Positions 31,574 to 40,737 of a DNA stretch of 64,000 nt are shown here, piece after piece. The DNA is from JAHEEL01 sp963700375 (GTDB taxonomy: Bacteria > Actinomycetota > Acidimicrobiia > Spongiisociales > UBA5794). The DNA lies in contig CAVOXF010000002.1 of assembly GCA_963700375.1 (NCBI GenBank), positions 1 through 64,000 on the forward strand. Reading direction: 5' to 3'. A program made the position numbers and the translations under genes. Under the pieces are notes generated by a model, which was given only the letters and a program-made list of their open reading frames with translations, did no database searches and had not been told where the DNA came from. How positions within the stretch are numbered: position 1 is the first letter of the stretch; every line of letters begins with the position of its first letter.

Positions 31574-32965
31574 CTACCCCCGTTCGGAGGTCCACTCGTC
31601 GAGGAGCGCGAACGCCTCTTCTTCGGTGTACGGGCCGTCCTCGATGCGCTTCTCGTAGAGCATCTTCATGATCTCGCCGACCTGCCGACCGGGATCCAGG
31701 CCGAGGTGCTCCATCACCTGGTTCCCGTCGATCGGCGGTCGTAGCGCGTCGAGTTCCTCTTCTTCCCGAAGCACCGCGATTCGCTCTTCGAGTTCGTCGA
31801 TCCTCCTGCTGATCGTCCGCTCGCGGCGCAGGTTCCTCGTCGTGACATCGCAACGCACGAGTTCGTTCAGGTCGACCAGCAGCGGTCCGGCGTCCCGCAC
31901 GTAGCGCCGGACGGCCGAGTCGTTCCACCCCATCTGGTAGGTATGGGGACGCATATGAAGAAGGACGAGTCGCGCCACGTCCTCCGTGGTCTGGTTCGAG
32001 TATCGCAGCGCCTTCATGCGCCGCCGCGTCATCCGGGCCCCGACAACTTCGTGATGGTGGAACGAGACGCCGCCGGGACCGAACTCACGGGTCGCGGGCT
32101 TCCCTATGTCGTGGAACAGGGCGGCGAGGCGGAGCTCGAGACGGGCGGACGTCTTCTCCACGACGGCGACCGTGTGGGCAAGCACGTCCTTGTGCTGGTG
32201 AACCGGATCGATCTCCAGGGCAAGAGCGGGAAGCTCGGGGATGAACTCCGCGGCGAGACCGGTGTCGACCAGGCCCCAGAGCGCCGGCCCGACATGGTCA
32301 CCGATCATGAGACGGTCGAGTTCACCCTTGATCCGCTCGGCGGACACAATCTCGAGCCTGGCATGCATCCGACGAACGGCGCTCACGGCCTCCTCGTCCG
32401 GGACGAACCCGATCCGCGACACGAATCGGAACAACCGCAACATCCTGAGGGGGTCGTCCCCGAACGAAATCTCGGGATCGAGCGGGGTTCGCAGTACCTG
32501 GCGGAACAGGTCGGATAGTCCTTCGAACGGGTCGATCATCTCGGGCATCTCGCCGCCCGATGTCGGGACCCTGATCGCCATTGCATTCACGGTGAAGTCG
32601 CGCCGCGAGAGGTCCTCCTCGATTTCGTCGGAGTAGGTGACCTCGGGCTTGCGGCTTTCGTCGCGGTAGATCTCTGACCGGAAGGTAGTGATCTCGTGGA
32701 CGCGACCGCCCTTGATCGCCCCGATCGTTCCGTAGGTCTTGCCTGCGAGATAGAGATCCGCGGCCCACGTCCGAACGATATCCTCGATCTCGTCCGGACG
32801 CGCCCCGGTGGTGAAGTCCAGGTCGGCATTCGGCCGATCGAGCAGGGCGTCGCGGACGCTCCCCCCGACGAGATAGAGGTTGTGTCCTGCCTTGCCGAAG
32901 AGTTCGGCGAGTTCCCGCGACGGTGTCCCTTCTGCGAGCAGGCCCTCGAGCCGCGGAGGAATCAC
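31574..32965 (-). CDS. cca: CCA tRNA nucleotidyltransferase (PcnA-like, with HD domain)
   Basis: The enzyme adds or repairs the 3' CCA end of tRNA. The nucleotidyltransferase head has LVGGSVRDALLDRPNADLDF, EEDLSRRDFTVNAMA and GDDPLRMLRLFRFVSRIGF; a C-terminal HD domain (LAALFHDIGKPATR) follows. The GTG at 32965 overlaps the rnhA stop (GTGA) with GGAGAGA just upstream; a GTG four codons further up is also possible. In M. tuberculosis pcnA is also near mviN-sigM, so this is part of the conserved origin neighbourhood. Confidence 0.93.
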   Translation of the reverse strand: MIPPRLEGLLAEGTPSRELAELFGKAGHNLYLVGGSVRDALLDRPNADLDFTTGARPDEIEDIVRTWAADLYLAGKTYGTIGAIKGGRVHEITTFRSEIYRDESRKPEVTYSDEIEEDLSRRDFTVNAMAIRVPTSGGEMPEMIDPFEGLSDLFRQVLRTPLDPEISFGDDPLRMLRLFRFVSRIGFVPDEEAVSAVRRMHARLEIVSAERIKGELDRLMIGDHVGPALWGLVDTGLAAEFIPELPALALEIDPVHQHKDVLAHTVAVVEKTSARLELRLAALFHDIGKPATREFGPGGVSFHHHEVVGARMTRRRMKALRYSNQTTEDVARLVLLHMRPHTYQMGWNDSAVRRYVRDAGPLLVDLNELVRCDVTTRNLRRERTISRRIDELEERIAVLREEEELDALRPPIDGNQVMEHLGLDPGRQVGEIMKMLYEKRIEDGPYTEEEAFALLDEWTSERG

Positions 32966-33540
32966 GATTCTCTCCACCGGTTGGCGAGCCGGTCGGCGTA
33001 CTCGTTCCAGGTGAAGCCCACATGCGCTTTGATCCACTTGAGATCGAGTTCGGGACGCTTCCGATACGCCGTGTACGCCGTCCGCACCAGGTCGACGTTC
33101 TCGACGGGCCCGGTCTTGCGCTTCCACCCTCGCGACTCCCAACCGACGGCCCACTCGTTGATGGTCCGGACAGCGAGGTTCGAGTCCGAGTAGACCGGCA
33201 TCGCCGTGCCTTCAGGAACCAGGCGGGCTCCCTCGATCAGCGCCGTGAGTTCCATCCGGTTGTTGGTGGTGTCAGGGTCGTGACCGTGTGCCTCCCCGAC
33301 GATCACCCCGTCAACCACGAACACCGCACCCCAGCCGCCCGGCCCCGGGTTGGGCACACAGCCACCGTCGGTGAAGACTCCCGTCTGGGGGTCGTCGCCT
33401 GACCGAGCAGGCTCGCCGGGCGCGGGCTTGGCGTCCCGACAGGATCGACATTCCTTCGGGTTCCAGCCGGGGTAGCGGTCCAGGACGTGCTGCGGTAGCG
33501 AGAACTCTTCGGAGCAGGATTGGCAGGTGAAGCTGGGCAT
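32962..33540 (-). CDS. rnhA: ribonuclease HI with N-terminal zinc-finger-like extension
   Basis: The 192-residue protein begins with a four-Cys motif (CQSC near residue 6, CRSC near 32), followed by a type I RNase H domain: VFTDGGCVPNPGPGGWGAV (Asp), NNRMELTALIEGARL (Glu), VYSDSNLAVRTIN (Asp) and KAHVGFTWNEYADRLAN. It degrades RNA in RNA-DNA hybrids. The extension may bind nucleic acid. The start at 33540 is chosen because the longer frame adds only nine residues without a ribosome site. Confidence 0.9.
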   Translation of the reverse strand: MPSFTCQSCSEEFSLPQHVLDRYPGWNPKECRSCRDAKPAPGEPARSGDDPQTGVFTDGGCVPNPGPGGWGAVFVVDGVIVGEAHGHDPDTTNNRMELTALIEGARLVPEGTAMPVYSDSNLAVRTINEWAVGWESRGWKRKTGPVENVDLVRTAYTAYRKRPELDLKWIKAHVGFTWNEYADRLANRWRES

Positions 33541-33579
33541 GCGCCCCGGAGCGTACCGACCGACCACACCGAACAGCGA

Positions 33580-34671
33580 CTACGCGATCAACGCTCCCCG
33601 GGATTGCGCGGCGAGCTTGAAGTCAGTCGTCGACGTTGCGTGGGAAAGCGCATCCTCGAACGAGACGTCGCCTCGGGCATACAGGGAGAGAATCGCCTGG
33701 TCGTAGTTGCGCATGCCGAAGAACTCCCCTTCCGCGATATCGGTCGCGATCGTCGGGGTCAGTTCCTCCTTCTTCAGCTTCTCGGAGACACGCTCGGTGT
33801 TGACGAGCACCTCGATCGCGGCCACTCGCCCGGCTTCGTCGGCGCGCGGGATCAGTTGCTGACTGAGGATTCCCTTCAGGGTCGCCGACAGGAGCTGTCG
33901 TACCTGCTGCCGCTGATAGGGCTCGAATGATTCAACGATGCGGTTGATCGTCTCGAGACTGTCGAAGGTCGGCAGGACCCCGATGACGAGGTGACCGGTC
34001 TCTGCGGCACGCAGCGCAGCAGCGAGCGTCTCCCGGTCCGGAAGTTCCCCGACGAAGATCACGTCGGCGTCGGTGCGCATGGCTGCCCGCAGGCCGGAGG
34101 CGAACGAGGCGGTGTCGAGGCCCACCTCTCGCTGAGCGATCAACGATTGGTTGTCCGGATACAGGTTCTCGATCGGATCCTCGATCGTGACCACCGAGCA
34201 CTTGCGGGTGGCATTCACATGTTCGATGACCGCAGCACCCGTCGTGGTACGCCCCGATCCTGAAGGACCGGTGATCAGGAGCAGCCCGGGCCGCTCGTCT
34301 GCGAGACGCTCGACAACGGCTGGGATGCCGAGAGCGTCGAACCCTCCGTCCAGCTTGCCGACGGTTCGAAGAACGAGCGTGACCGATCCTCGCTGGCTGA
34401 ACGCGCTGACGCGGAAACGGCCGAGACCGGATCTGCCGATCGCAAAGCCAACCTCACCGTCACGCTCGAAATCAGCCCGATCCCGATCGCTCGTGATCTC
34501 GTCGAAGTATCGCTGGGTATCCGCCTGCGTGACCACCGGCAGGTCTGAGCGGTGGACGACTCCGTCGATCCGAAACGCCGGAGGCGAACCGACCTTGAGG
34601 TGCAGGTCGGACGCTCCGACGGTCGAGATTCTCTGAAGAAGCTCGTCGAGAGACGGCAACGTTTCGTACAC
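33580..34671 (-). CDS. PilT-like secretion ATPase with altered Walker A
   Basis: The 363-residue protein is collinear with PilT: an N-terminal domain with GASDLHLKVGSPPAFRIDG, then VTIEDPIENLYPDNQSLIAQ and the Walker B region VIFVGELPDRETLAAAL. Walker A reads GPSGSGRTTT (about 135-144), so the invariant Lys is Arg. The usual EMRD motif reads ELPD, and the His box LHT reads LPT. ATP hydrolysis may be weak or absent. No other type IV pilus gene is in the window. It is 44 bp downstream of the deacetylase-like gene. Confidence 0.85.
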   Translation of the reverse strand: MYETLPSLDELLQRISTVGASDLHLKVGSPPAFRIDGVVHRSDLPVVTQADTQRYFDEITSDRDRADFERDGEVGFAIGRSGLGRFRVSAFSQRGSVTLVLRTVGKLDGGFDALGIPAVVERLADERPGLLLITGPSGSGRTTTGAAVIEHVNATRKCSVVTIEDPIENLYPDNQSLIAQREVGLDTASFASGLRAAMRTDADVIFVGELPDRETLAAALRAAETGHLVIGVLPTFDSLETINRIVESFEPYQRQQVRQLLSATLKGILSQQLIPRADEAGRVAAIEVLVNTERVSEKLKKEELTPTIATDIAEGEFFGMRNYDQAILSLYARGDVSFEDALSHATSTTDFKLAAQSRGALIA

Positions 34672-34714
34672 ATCGGCTCCTGGGGCCCGGGAAAGGTTCT
34701 CGCGTGTATCGGCG

Positions 34715-35731
34715 CTACAGCGACGGTCCTTGATCGAGATCCCAGAACAACGAGTCGACCGCTACGGCGCTGTCGACCCAAGGATCGGGCGCCTTGGGGC
34801 GCTCCATCGTCGCCGTTCCGAACGCGAAACCATTGAGCGTTGACGCCACTGACTCCGTGATCGCTTCGAGGTTGTATCCACCTTCGAGGAGGAAGACCGT
34901 GTTCGTTCGGCCCGTCACCTTGCCCAGCGATGCTGCCATCAACTCGTAGTCGTGCGGCAGCAGCCCCAACCCTCCGAGCGGATCTTCGGCGTGGCCGTCG
35001 TAACCCGCGCTCACCAGCAGCCAGTCGGGATCGAACTGAGCGAGGATCGGCAGCACGATGCGTGCGAAGGCATCTTGATAGGTATTGCCGCCGGAACCGC
35101 GAGGCACCGGGATGTTGACCGTCTTGCCGGTCCCGAGTCCGCCCCCGACCTCCTCGACTCTCCCCGTTCCGGGGTAGTAGGGCGCATGGTGCATCGACAG
35201 GTACAACACGTCGGGGGAACCAACGAAGATCTCCTGGGTGCCGTTCCCGTGATGGGCATCCCAATCGACGATCGCAACCCGCTTGCCCCGGGCGACCAGC
35301 GCCGCAGCCGTGACGGCAACGTTGTTGATCAGACAGAAGCCCATGCCCTTGCTCTGCAGGGCGTGGTGCCCGGGGGGACGGACGGCGGCGAAACCGAAAT
35401 CGGCTTCGCCGGCCTCGATTGCCTCGACCGCGGTCATCCCTGAGCCCGCGGCGAACCGGGCCGCCTCCCATGACGCTGCCGAGATGTAGGTGTCGGAATC
35501 GAGTGCTCCTCCACCGTCGAGCGCCACCGTCTGGATGCGTTCGAGGTACTCCTCTTTGTGAACGGCGAGGAGTTCCTTGCGGGTGGCGGCGCGAGCTTGG
35601 ACCTGAATGGTCTCGACACCGCTGGCCCGCGTCCCTGCAACTGCAGCCGCAATGCGATCCGGCCGCTCCGGGTGTTCCCACGGCGCCACATGCGCGAGAC
35701 TGGATGGATGTGTGACGACGGCGACCCGCAT
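34715..35731 (-). CDS. histone-deacetylase-family metal-dependent hydrolase
   Basis: The 338-residue protein has the full class I/II deacetylase active site: VRPPGHHAL (His pair), VAIVDWDAHHGNGT (metal-binding Asp and His), SAGYDGHAEDPLGGLGL (Asp) and FLLEGGYN (Tyr). Bacterial relatives act on acetylated lysine, acetylpolyamines or acetoin-related substrates; the substrate here is unknown. The ATG at 35731 with GGGGGA upstream is a clear start. It is divergent from a GNAT acetyltransferase gene. Confidence 0.9.
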   Translation of the reverse strand: MRVAVVTHPSSLAHVAPWEHPERPDRIAAAVAGTRASGVETIQVQARAATRKELLAVHKEEYLERIQTVALDGGGALDSDTYISAASWEAARFAAGSGMTAVEAIEAGEADFGFAAVRPPGHHALQSKGMGFCLINNVAVTAAALVARGKRVAIVDWDAHHGNGTQEIFVGSPDVLYLSMHHAPYYPGTGRVEEVGGGLGTGKTVNIPVPRGSGGNTYQDAFARIVLPILAQFDPDWLLVSAGYDGHAEDPLGGLGLLPHDYELMAASLGKVTGRTNTVFLLEGGYNLEAITESVASTLNGFAFGTATMERPKAPDPWVDSAVAVDSLFWDLDQGPSL

Positions 35732-35845
35732 TCCCCCATGGTTCCACATCGGCGTCGCTTCGCGCCAAACCGCAGGGCGGGCCACCGATCGTGTGCCCTC
35801 GCGCGGACGGTACGCTGAATGCGCACCGGACGACCCGGAGGTGTC

Positions 35846-36580
35846 ATGTCGGTGGCAGAGAGTCCCACACCGGTACTCCAGCGCGGCTCCTGGCCGGGGC
35901 CGATCCGGTTCCGGAGAGGCTGGGCCCGAGCGGATGCCAGGCGTTGGAATGACCGCATCCCCGATGGGGCCCTCCGGTTGGTTCGCGGCGGATCGGCGTT
36001 TCTCACCGGCTGCTCGGAGCGGCTGAACGACCTCGGTGCTCCCCACGTGTTCTCCCCGCCGCTCCCTGCGTCGAGTCGGCGGCCATGGGTGGAGGCGGGA
36101 TTCGAAGAATTCGTGCCGCTTGCCTTGATGCGCCTCGAGCTCGGAGAGAGCATGCCCTCCCCGGACCACCTCGTCATCACGCCTCCCGACACGAGCATCT
36201 CGTCGCTCCTCGACGTCGACCACGCCGCCTTCGACGAGTTCTGGCGCTTCGACCGGAACGGGATGAAGGAGGCGATCGCCGCGACCGGAACCGCCCGCAC
36301 TCTTCAGATTCGCGGGCCCGACGGCAAGCCGGTCGCGTTCGCGATCCTCGGTTTCGGCCACGCCATGTCGTACCTTCAGCGACTCGCGGTTCACCCCGAC
36401 TGGCAAGGACAGCAGATGGGTCGCTCGCTCACCCGCGGCGCGGCCAAGATCGCCCGCAAGGCCGGGAGCAGGGCCATGTTGTTGAACACCCAGGCCGACA
36501 ATCAGCCCGCACTCGACCTCTACCGGTCCGAGGGTTTCGTCGAACTCCCTGAACCGCTCGCTCTCCTCCGTCGAGGCTGA
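35846..36580 (+). CDS. GNAT-family N-acetyltransferase
   Basis: The 244-residue protein has a C-terminal GNAT domain: GKPVAFAILGFGHAMSYLQR, LAVHPDWQGQQMGRSLTRGA (acetyl-CoA loop) and LLNTQADNQPALDLYRSEGF. The first 100 residues are a less conserved lobe. The ATG at 35846 has GGAGG directly upstream. It is four bases before the pseudokinase gene and divergent from the deacetylase-like gene, so acetylation and deacetylation genes sit back to back. Confidence 0.85.
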   Translation: MSVAESPTPVLQRGSWPGPIRFRRGWARADARRWNDRIPDGALRLVRGGSAFLTGCSERLNDLGAPHVFSPPLPASSRRPWVEAGFEEFVPLALMRLELGESMPSPDHLVITPPDTSISSLLDVDHAAFDEFWRFDRNGMKEAIAATGTARTLQIRGPDGKPVAFAILGFGHAMSYLQRLAVHPDWQGQQMGRSLTRGAAKIARKAGSRAMLLNTQADNQPALDLYRSEGFVELPEPLALLRRG

Positions 36581-36583
36581 CCG

Positions 36584-37873
36584 ATGCCCCCCCGCATACC
36601 CGGTCGCTACCGCATGAACGTGCGCCTCGGTGCGGACGGAGACATCGAGGAATGGCTGGCGACCGACGAGCAACTCGAACGACCGGTCCTCATCCGGTTC
36701 CCTGGCCCCGATGCAGACCCCGAGCGTGTTGCCCAGTTTCTAGCCCCGATTCGAGCGGCTGCGGCGACGTCACATCCGCATGTCCAGCGGGTGTACGCGG
36801 CCGGCGAGGTCGACCACTCTGCGTTCGCCGTGGCCGAGTGGGACGGTGCGGTCACCATTGCCGATCGTCTCAAGGCCGGAGAGACGCTCCCGATTCCCGA
36901 GTACCTACCGAACGCATCGGGCGTCGCCTCGGGTTTGGCTGCGTTTCATGCAAGCGGTGGAATACACGGCGCCATCGATGCGAGCGCCATTCACTTCTCG
37001 GCGGCACACCCCGCCCGACTGGCCAGCTTCGGCCGCATCCCGGTGACCACGACCGCAGACGGAGACACCGCGGCGCTCGCCGCGGTCCTGCGCGTCTCGA
37101 TCACCGGCACCGACAACCCCGCCATTCGTCCATCCCACGTCGCCGAAGGGATTCCGACAGCAGTCGACGACGCGTTGGAGGCGGCCGAGGCGGGCAACCT
37201 CGATGCAACCGGACTGGCCGAGGCGTTGGGCAATGCCTTTCTCCGCCACCAACCAGACATTGAACACTCGTGGTCGCTGAAGCCGCTGATCCTGTTCGCC
37301 GTGGTTGTGATCGTGCTGCTCTCCCTCTCGGTGGTCGGGCTGGCAATCGACGTAGACCCCGATTCCCCGTTCCTCTATCCGGCAGCACCGGCCGAACAGG
37401 ACCCGGGGGCACCAACGAGTACGGCTCCCCCCACCGACGTTCCGACCGAGAGTGCGATCCCGGCATTGGCGACCGTGTACGACCCGTACGGGGACGGCAT
37501 CGAGAACGACGAAACGATCTCGTTGGTGGTCGACGGCAACCGCAACACGGCTTGGGAGACCGAGCCATATCCGGATCCCCTCGACGAAACGAAGGAGGGC
37601 GTCGGGATCATCCTCGACGCTCGAGTCTCGATCGGGGCGATCGAGGTCACCGGCACGCCGGAGACTCGTTTCACGGTTGCGTGGAATGAGACCCTTCCCG
37701 ACGTCCCTGGCGAGTGGGACCGCATCGGCGCCGCACAGATCCTCACCGGTACCACCCGGTTGGAGGTTGCCCGGCGGGAACAGGGCTTCTGGCTGGTCTG
37801 GATCACCACGCTGCCAGAGCGGCAGGACGGGAACTTCGGGACGTCGATCTATGAGATCCGGCTCCTCCCGTGA
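36584..37873 (+). CDS. membrane pseudokinase with extracytoplasmic C-terminal domain (MviN C-terminal-like)
   Basis: The 429-residue protein has a kinase-like N-terminal half (residues 5-225) that lacks the catalytic residues: the HRD/HxD loop reads IHGAIDASAIHF and no DFG or VAIK lysine is recognisable. A membrane helix follows (233-254), then a Pro/Thr linker and a C-terminal beta-rich domain with LVVDGNRNTAWETEPY, typical of galactose-binding/discoidin folds. In M. tuberculosis the gene before sigM is mviN, whose MurJ flippase is fused to just such a pseudokinase, helix and outer domain. Here the flippase part is absent. Confidence 0.72.
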   Translation: MPPRIPGRYRMNVRLGADGDIEEWLATDEQLERPVLIRFPGPDADPERVAQFLAPIRAAAATSHPHVQRVYAAGEVDHSAFAVAEWDGAVTIADRLKAGETLPIPEYLPNASGVASGLAAFHASGGIHGAIDASAIHFSAAHPARLASFGRIPVTTTADGDTAALAAVLRVSITGTDNPAIRPSHVAEGIPTAVDDALEAAEAGNLDATGLAEALGNAFLRHQPDIEHSWSLKPLILFAVVVIVLLSLSVVGLAIDVDPDSPFLYPAAPAEQDPGAPTSTAPPTDVPTESAIPALATVYDPYGDGIENDETISLVVDGNRNTAWETEPYPDPLDETKEGVGIILDARVSIGAIEVTGTPETRFTVAWNETLPDVPGEWDRIGAAQILTGTTRLEVARREQGFWLVWITTLPERQDGNFGTSIYEIRLLP

Positions 37874-37919
37874 ACGAATCCTTGGCCTCCGCGTCGGTGG
37901 CGGACCAGAATCGATCGAA

Positions 37920-38495
37920 ATGACCTCCCGCTCAGCGGAAGACCGCTCCCTGATTCGCCGGTATCTCGAAGGTGACGTCGACGCCTTCGAGGAACTCATG
38001 CGCGCGCATGAGGACCGGGTATTCGGGATTTGCCTCCGCATGATGAAGGACCGCGATGCTGCTCTCGACGCGACCCAGGACGTGTTCCTAACCGTGTTCC
38101 GCAAGGCGGACCGCTACCGGGAGCAGGCGGCGTTCAGCACCTGGCTGTATCGGGTCTCCATCAACACCTGCTACGACCATCTCCGCCGCCGACAACGCAA
38201 ACGCACCGAATCGATGCCCAACCACGTCGACCCCGCCGACCCCAAGAGCGACGACGCCCTGAATGCCGTCGAACTTCGCCCAGACATCGAAACTGCATTG
38301 CTCGGATTGTCCCCGGAGTTCCGAGCGGCCGTCGTTCTCGTCGACCTCGAAGGCATGTCACTAGATGGGGCCGCGGATACCCTCGACGTACCGGTCGGCA
38401 CCGTCAAGAGCCGCCTGTTCCGGGCCCGAAAGATGCTCGCCCAAGAACTCGGGAACTTCGCGCCGGGGTCTGAGCATCAAAGAGAAGAACCATGA
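37920..38495 (+). CDS. sigM: ECF RNA polymerase sigma factor, SigM-type
   Basis: The 191-residue protein has sigma region 2 (DAFEELMRAHEDRVFGICLR, DVFLTVFRKADRYREQAAF, TWLYRVSINTCYDHLRRR) and region 4 (LSPEFRAAVVLVDLEGMSLD, VPVGTVKSRLFRARKML). Its place next to trxB-trxA and an anti-sigma-like gene matches mycobacterial sigM. The start ATG at 37920 has no clear ribosome site. The stop overlaps the next gene (ATGA). Confidence 0.9.
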   Translation: MTSRSAEDRSLIRRYLEGDVDAFEELMRAHEDRVFGICLRMMKDRDAALDATQDVFLTVFRKADRYREQAAFSTWLYRVSINTCYDHLRRRQRKRTESMPNHVDPADPKSDDALNAVELRPDIETALLGLSPEFRAAVVLVDLEGMSLDGAADTLDVPVGTVKSRLFRARKMLAQELGNFAPGSEHQREEP

Positions 38496-39409
38496 GTGAC
38501 CAAGACCTCGACCTCATCACAGACTTGATCGGCGGCCGGCTCTCTCCCGGCGAGCGCGATGCAGCGCTCGCCCGCATCGCGTCCGACCCGACACTTCAGT
38601 CCGAGTACGAAGTCCAACTCGCTACCGCTTCCCTTCTCCACGACCTCCCGGCGCCGGCAATGACCGCCGCCGAACGAACCGCTCTCCGCGCCTCCCTCCG
38701 AGAGCAACTCCAGCTCGGCGAGGTGGCCGCTCCCGTCGTCGCCCCGGCGCCCTCGCGTTGGCAACGCTGGTGGGCACCCGCCACGGCTCTGGCCGCCGCC
38801 GCCGCCGTCGTCGTGGGAGCCCTCGTCATCCTGCCGGGCGGCGGAAGCGACGACTCGTCGGAGTTGGTGGCCGCGGTCCTGTCGGAGACCGATCAGACCT
38901 CGCGCAACGCCGACACCGCTGCCGGTGGCGAAACACACGCCGACGGAGCGTTGTCGGACGAGACAGCCACCACGACTGCCGCCGCCGAAGACCGTGCTCC
39001 GGACGCCGCCGCCGAGACCACCACGAGCTCGGCCTCCGCCGAGACCACGACCACCGCAGCGGCATCCTCCATCGAGTTGGGCGAAGCCCCCACGATGGGC
39101 GCGCTCCCCCACCTGCCGGATCAGGACCTCGAAGAGATCGCTCTCGCCTACGGCGACGGCTCCTCGAGCAGCTTCTCGCCGTTCGACTCTTCAACAGCCG
39201 CCGACGCGGCGGTCGACCTCGAAAGAGCGGAGGTCTGCGTCGATGCGGCCTCAGCCGCGGTCTCCCCGTCGGTTGTGACCCCGGTGGCGACGACCACCGT
39301 TGCTGGTGCGGATGCCGTGGTGCTCTCGGTGGCGCCGCCAGAAGAGGACCTCTACTTCGTGGTCGTCGAGATCGCAACTTGCCGCGAACTCGCAAGCACA
39401 CGATCGTAA
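38492..39409 (+). CDS. putative membrane anti-sigma factor
   Basis: The 305-residue protein begins with a short helical domain (DLITDLIGGRLSPGERDAA and LQSEYEVQLATASLLHD), followed by a membrane helix (about residues 91-113) and a long Ala/Thr/Ser-rich outer region with a beta-rich end. It overlaps the sigma gene by four bases, so it is very likely its partner. The zinc-binding HxxxCxxC motif of many anti-sigma factors is absent. Confidence 0.75.
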   Translation: MSDQDLDLITDLIGGRLSPGERDAALARIASDPTLQSEYEVQLATASLLHDLPAPAMTAAERTALRASLREQLQLGEVAAPVVAPAPSRWQRWWAPATALAAAAAVVVGALVILPGGGSDDSSELVAAVLSETDQTSRNADTAAGGETHADGALSDETATTTAAAEDRAPDAAAETTTSSASAETTTTAAASSIELGEAPTMGALPHLPDQDLEEIALAYGDGSSSSFSPFDSSTAADAAVDLERAEVCVDAASAAVSPSVVTPVATTTVAGADAVVLSVAPPEEDLYFVVVEIATCRELASTRS

Positions 39410-39440
39410 GGCCCCCGGGGTTCGACTAACCTCGCGACCT

Positions 39441-39752
39441 ATGACCGACCGACCGCGCACCGACTACCCGGCGAAAATCGCCAACGCCCTCGAACAGATC
39501 GCGACACGCATCCGTTCACTCACCGTCGATCGGGTTGCCGTCGGGGTTACGTGGGCGGCGATCGGCATCGTCATTGCGACGCTCGCGGTCATGGCGCTCA
39601 TCTGGTTGTTGGTCGCAGCCTTCCGCGCTCTCGGTGCCCTGATTGGTCAGGAACTCGCATACGCCGTCGTCGGAGGCATATTGATGCTCGCCGGGGTGTT
39701 TGTCTGGATGCAACGTCATCCGGAAGACGAGCCGACGCCACCACAGGAGTAG
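39441..39752 (+). CDS. small two-TM membrane protein
   Basis: The 103-residue protein has an amphipathic N-terminus (IANALEQIATRIRSL), two membrane helices (about 34-58 and 70-89), and an acidic Pro-rich tail. It lies between the anti-sigma gene and trxB, two bases before the trxB ATG region, whose ribosome site it encodes. Function unknown. Confidence 0.75.
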   Translation: MTDRPRTDYPAKIANALEQIATRIRSLTVDRVAVGVTWAAIGIVIATLAVMALIWLLVAAFRALGALIGQELAYAVVGGILMLAGVFVWMQRHPEDEPTPPQE

Positions 39753-39754
39753 CC

Positions 39755-40678
39755 ATGACCGAGAAGGTCTTGATCATCGGGTCCGGTCCCGCTGGACTCA
39801 CTGCTGCGATCTACGCCGCCCGCGCCGACCTCGAACCTGTCATGATCGAGGGGATGCAGCGCGGCGGGCAGTTGATGCTCACCACCGAAGTCGAGAACTA
39901 TCCCGGATTCCCCGACGGAATCATGGGACCCGAACTGATGGACGGCATGCGCAAGCAGGCCGAACGTTTCGGTACGCGTATCGTCTCTTCGGATGTCACG
40001 AGCGTCGATCTCTCCGAGCGTCCGTTCAAGGCGTGGGTTGGGGACGACCTGTACGAGTCGCTGAGCCTCATCGTTGCGACGGGCGCCTCGGCGCGTTGGC
40101 TCGGTATCCCGGGCGAGGAGCGGCTTCGGGGCTATGGCGTCTCGGCGTGCGCCACATGCGACGGGTTCTTCTTCCGCGACCGACCGCTCGCCATCGTCGG
40201 TGGCGGCGACTCCGCCATGGAGGAGGCGATCTTCCTCACGAAGTTCGCCTCCAAGGTGACCATCGTCCACCGGAGAGACGAGTTCAGGGCTTCGAAGATC
40301 ATGGCCCAACGAGCCATCGACCATCCGAAGATCGAAGTGATGTGGAACACCACCGTCGACGAAGTCCTCGGCGACGACCTGGTCACCGGTCTCAGGGTGA
40401 CCGACACAACGACCGGTGAGCAATCCATCCTGCCGGTCGAGGGGTTCTTCGTCGCCATCGGCCACGATCCGAATACCAATATCTTCCATGGCCAGCTGGA
40501 GCTCGACACCGCCGGCTACATCGTTACGGAGTCCGGGTCCACGGTCACGTCGGTGACCGGGGTCTTTGCCGCGGGTGACGTGGTCGACCACTACTACCAG
40601 CAGGCGGTAACGGCAGCCGGGATGGGCTGCCAGGCAGCGATCGACGTTGAACACTGGCTCGACCGGGTCGGGTCGTAG
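39755..40678 (+). CDS. trxB: thioredoxin-disulfide reductase
   Basis: TrxB reduces thioredoxin with NADPH. The FAD motif is VLIIGSGPAGLTAAIYAARA, the redox site CATCDGFFF, the NADPH motif LAIVGGGDSAMEEA and the C-terminal FAD motif GVFAAGDVVDHYYQQAVTAAG. The 307-residue length is normal. CAGGAG precedes the ATG. trxA follows after 59 bp. Confidence 0.96.
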   Translation: MTEKVLIIGSGPAGLTAAIYAARADLEPVMIEGMQRGGQLMLTTEVENYPGFPDGIMGPELMDGMRKQAERFGTRIVSSDVTSVDLSERPFKAWVGDDLYESLSLIVATGASARWLGIPGEERLRGYGVSACATCDGFFFRDRPLAIVGGGDSAMEEAIFLTKFASKVTIVHRRDEFRASKIMAQRAIDHPKIEVMWNTTVDEVLGDDLVTGLRVTDTTTGEQSILPVEGFFVAIGHDPNTNIFHGQLELDTAGYIVTESGSTVTSVTGVFAAGDVVDHYYQQAVTAAGMGCQAAIDVEHWLDRVGS

Positions 40679-40737
40679 CGCTAGCCACTTGGGCGCCTCG
40701 AAGGGACAGGCGCATCGACAATCACGAGGGAGTCAAG

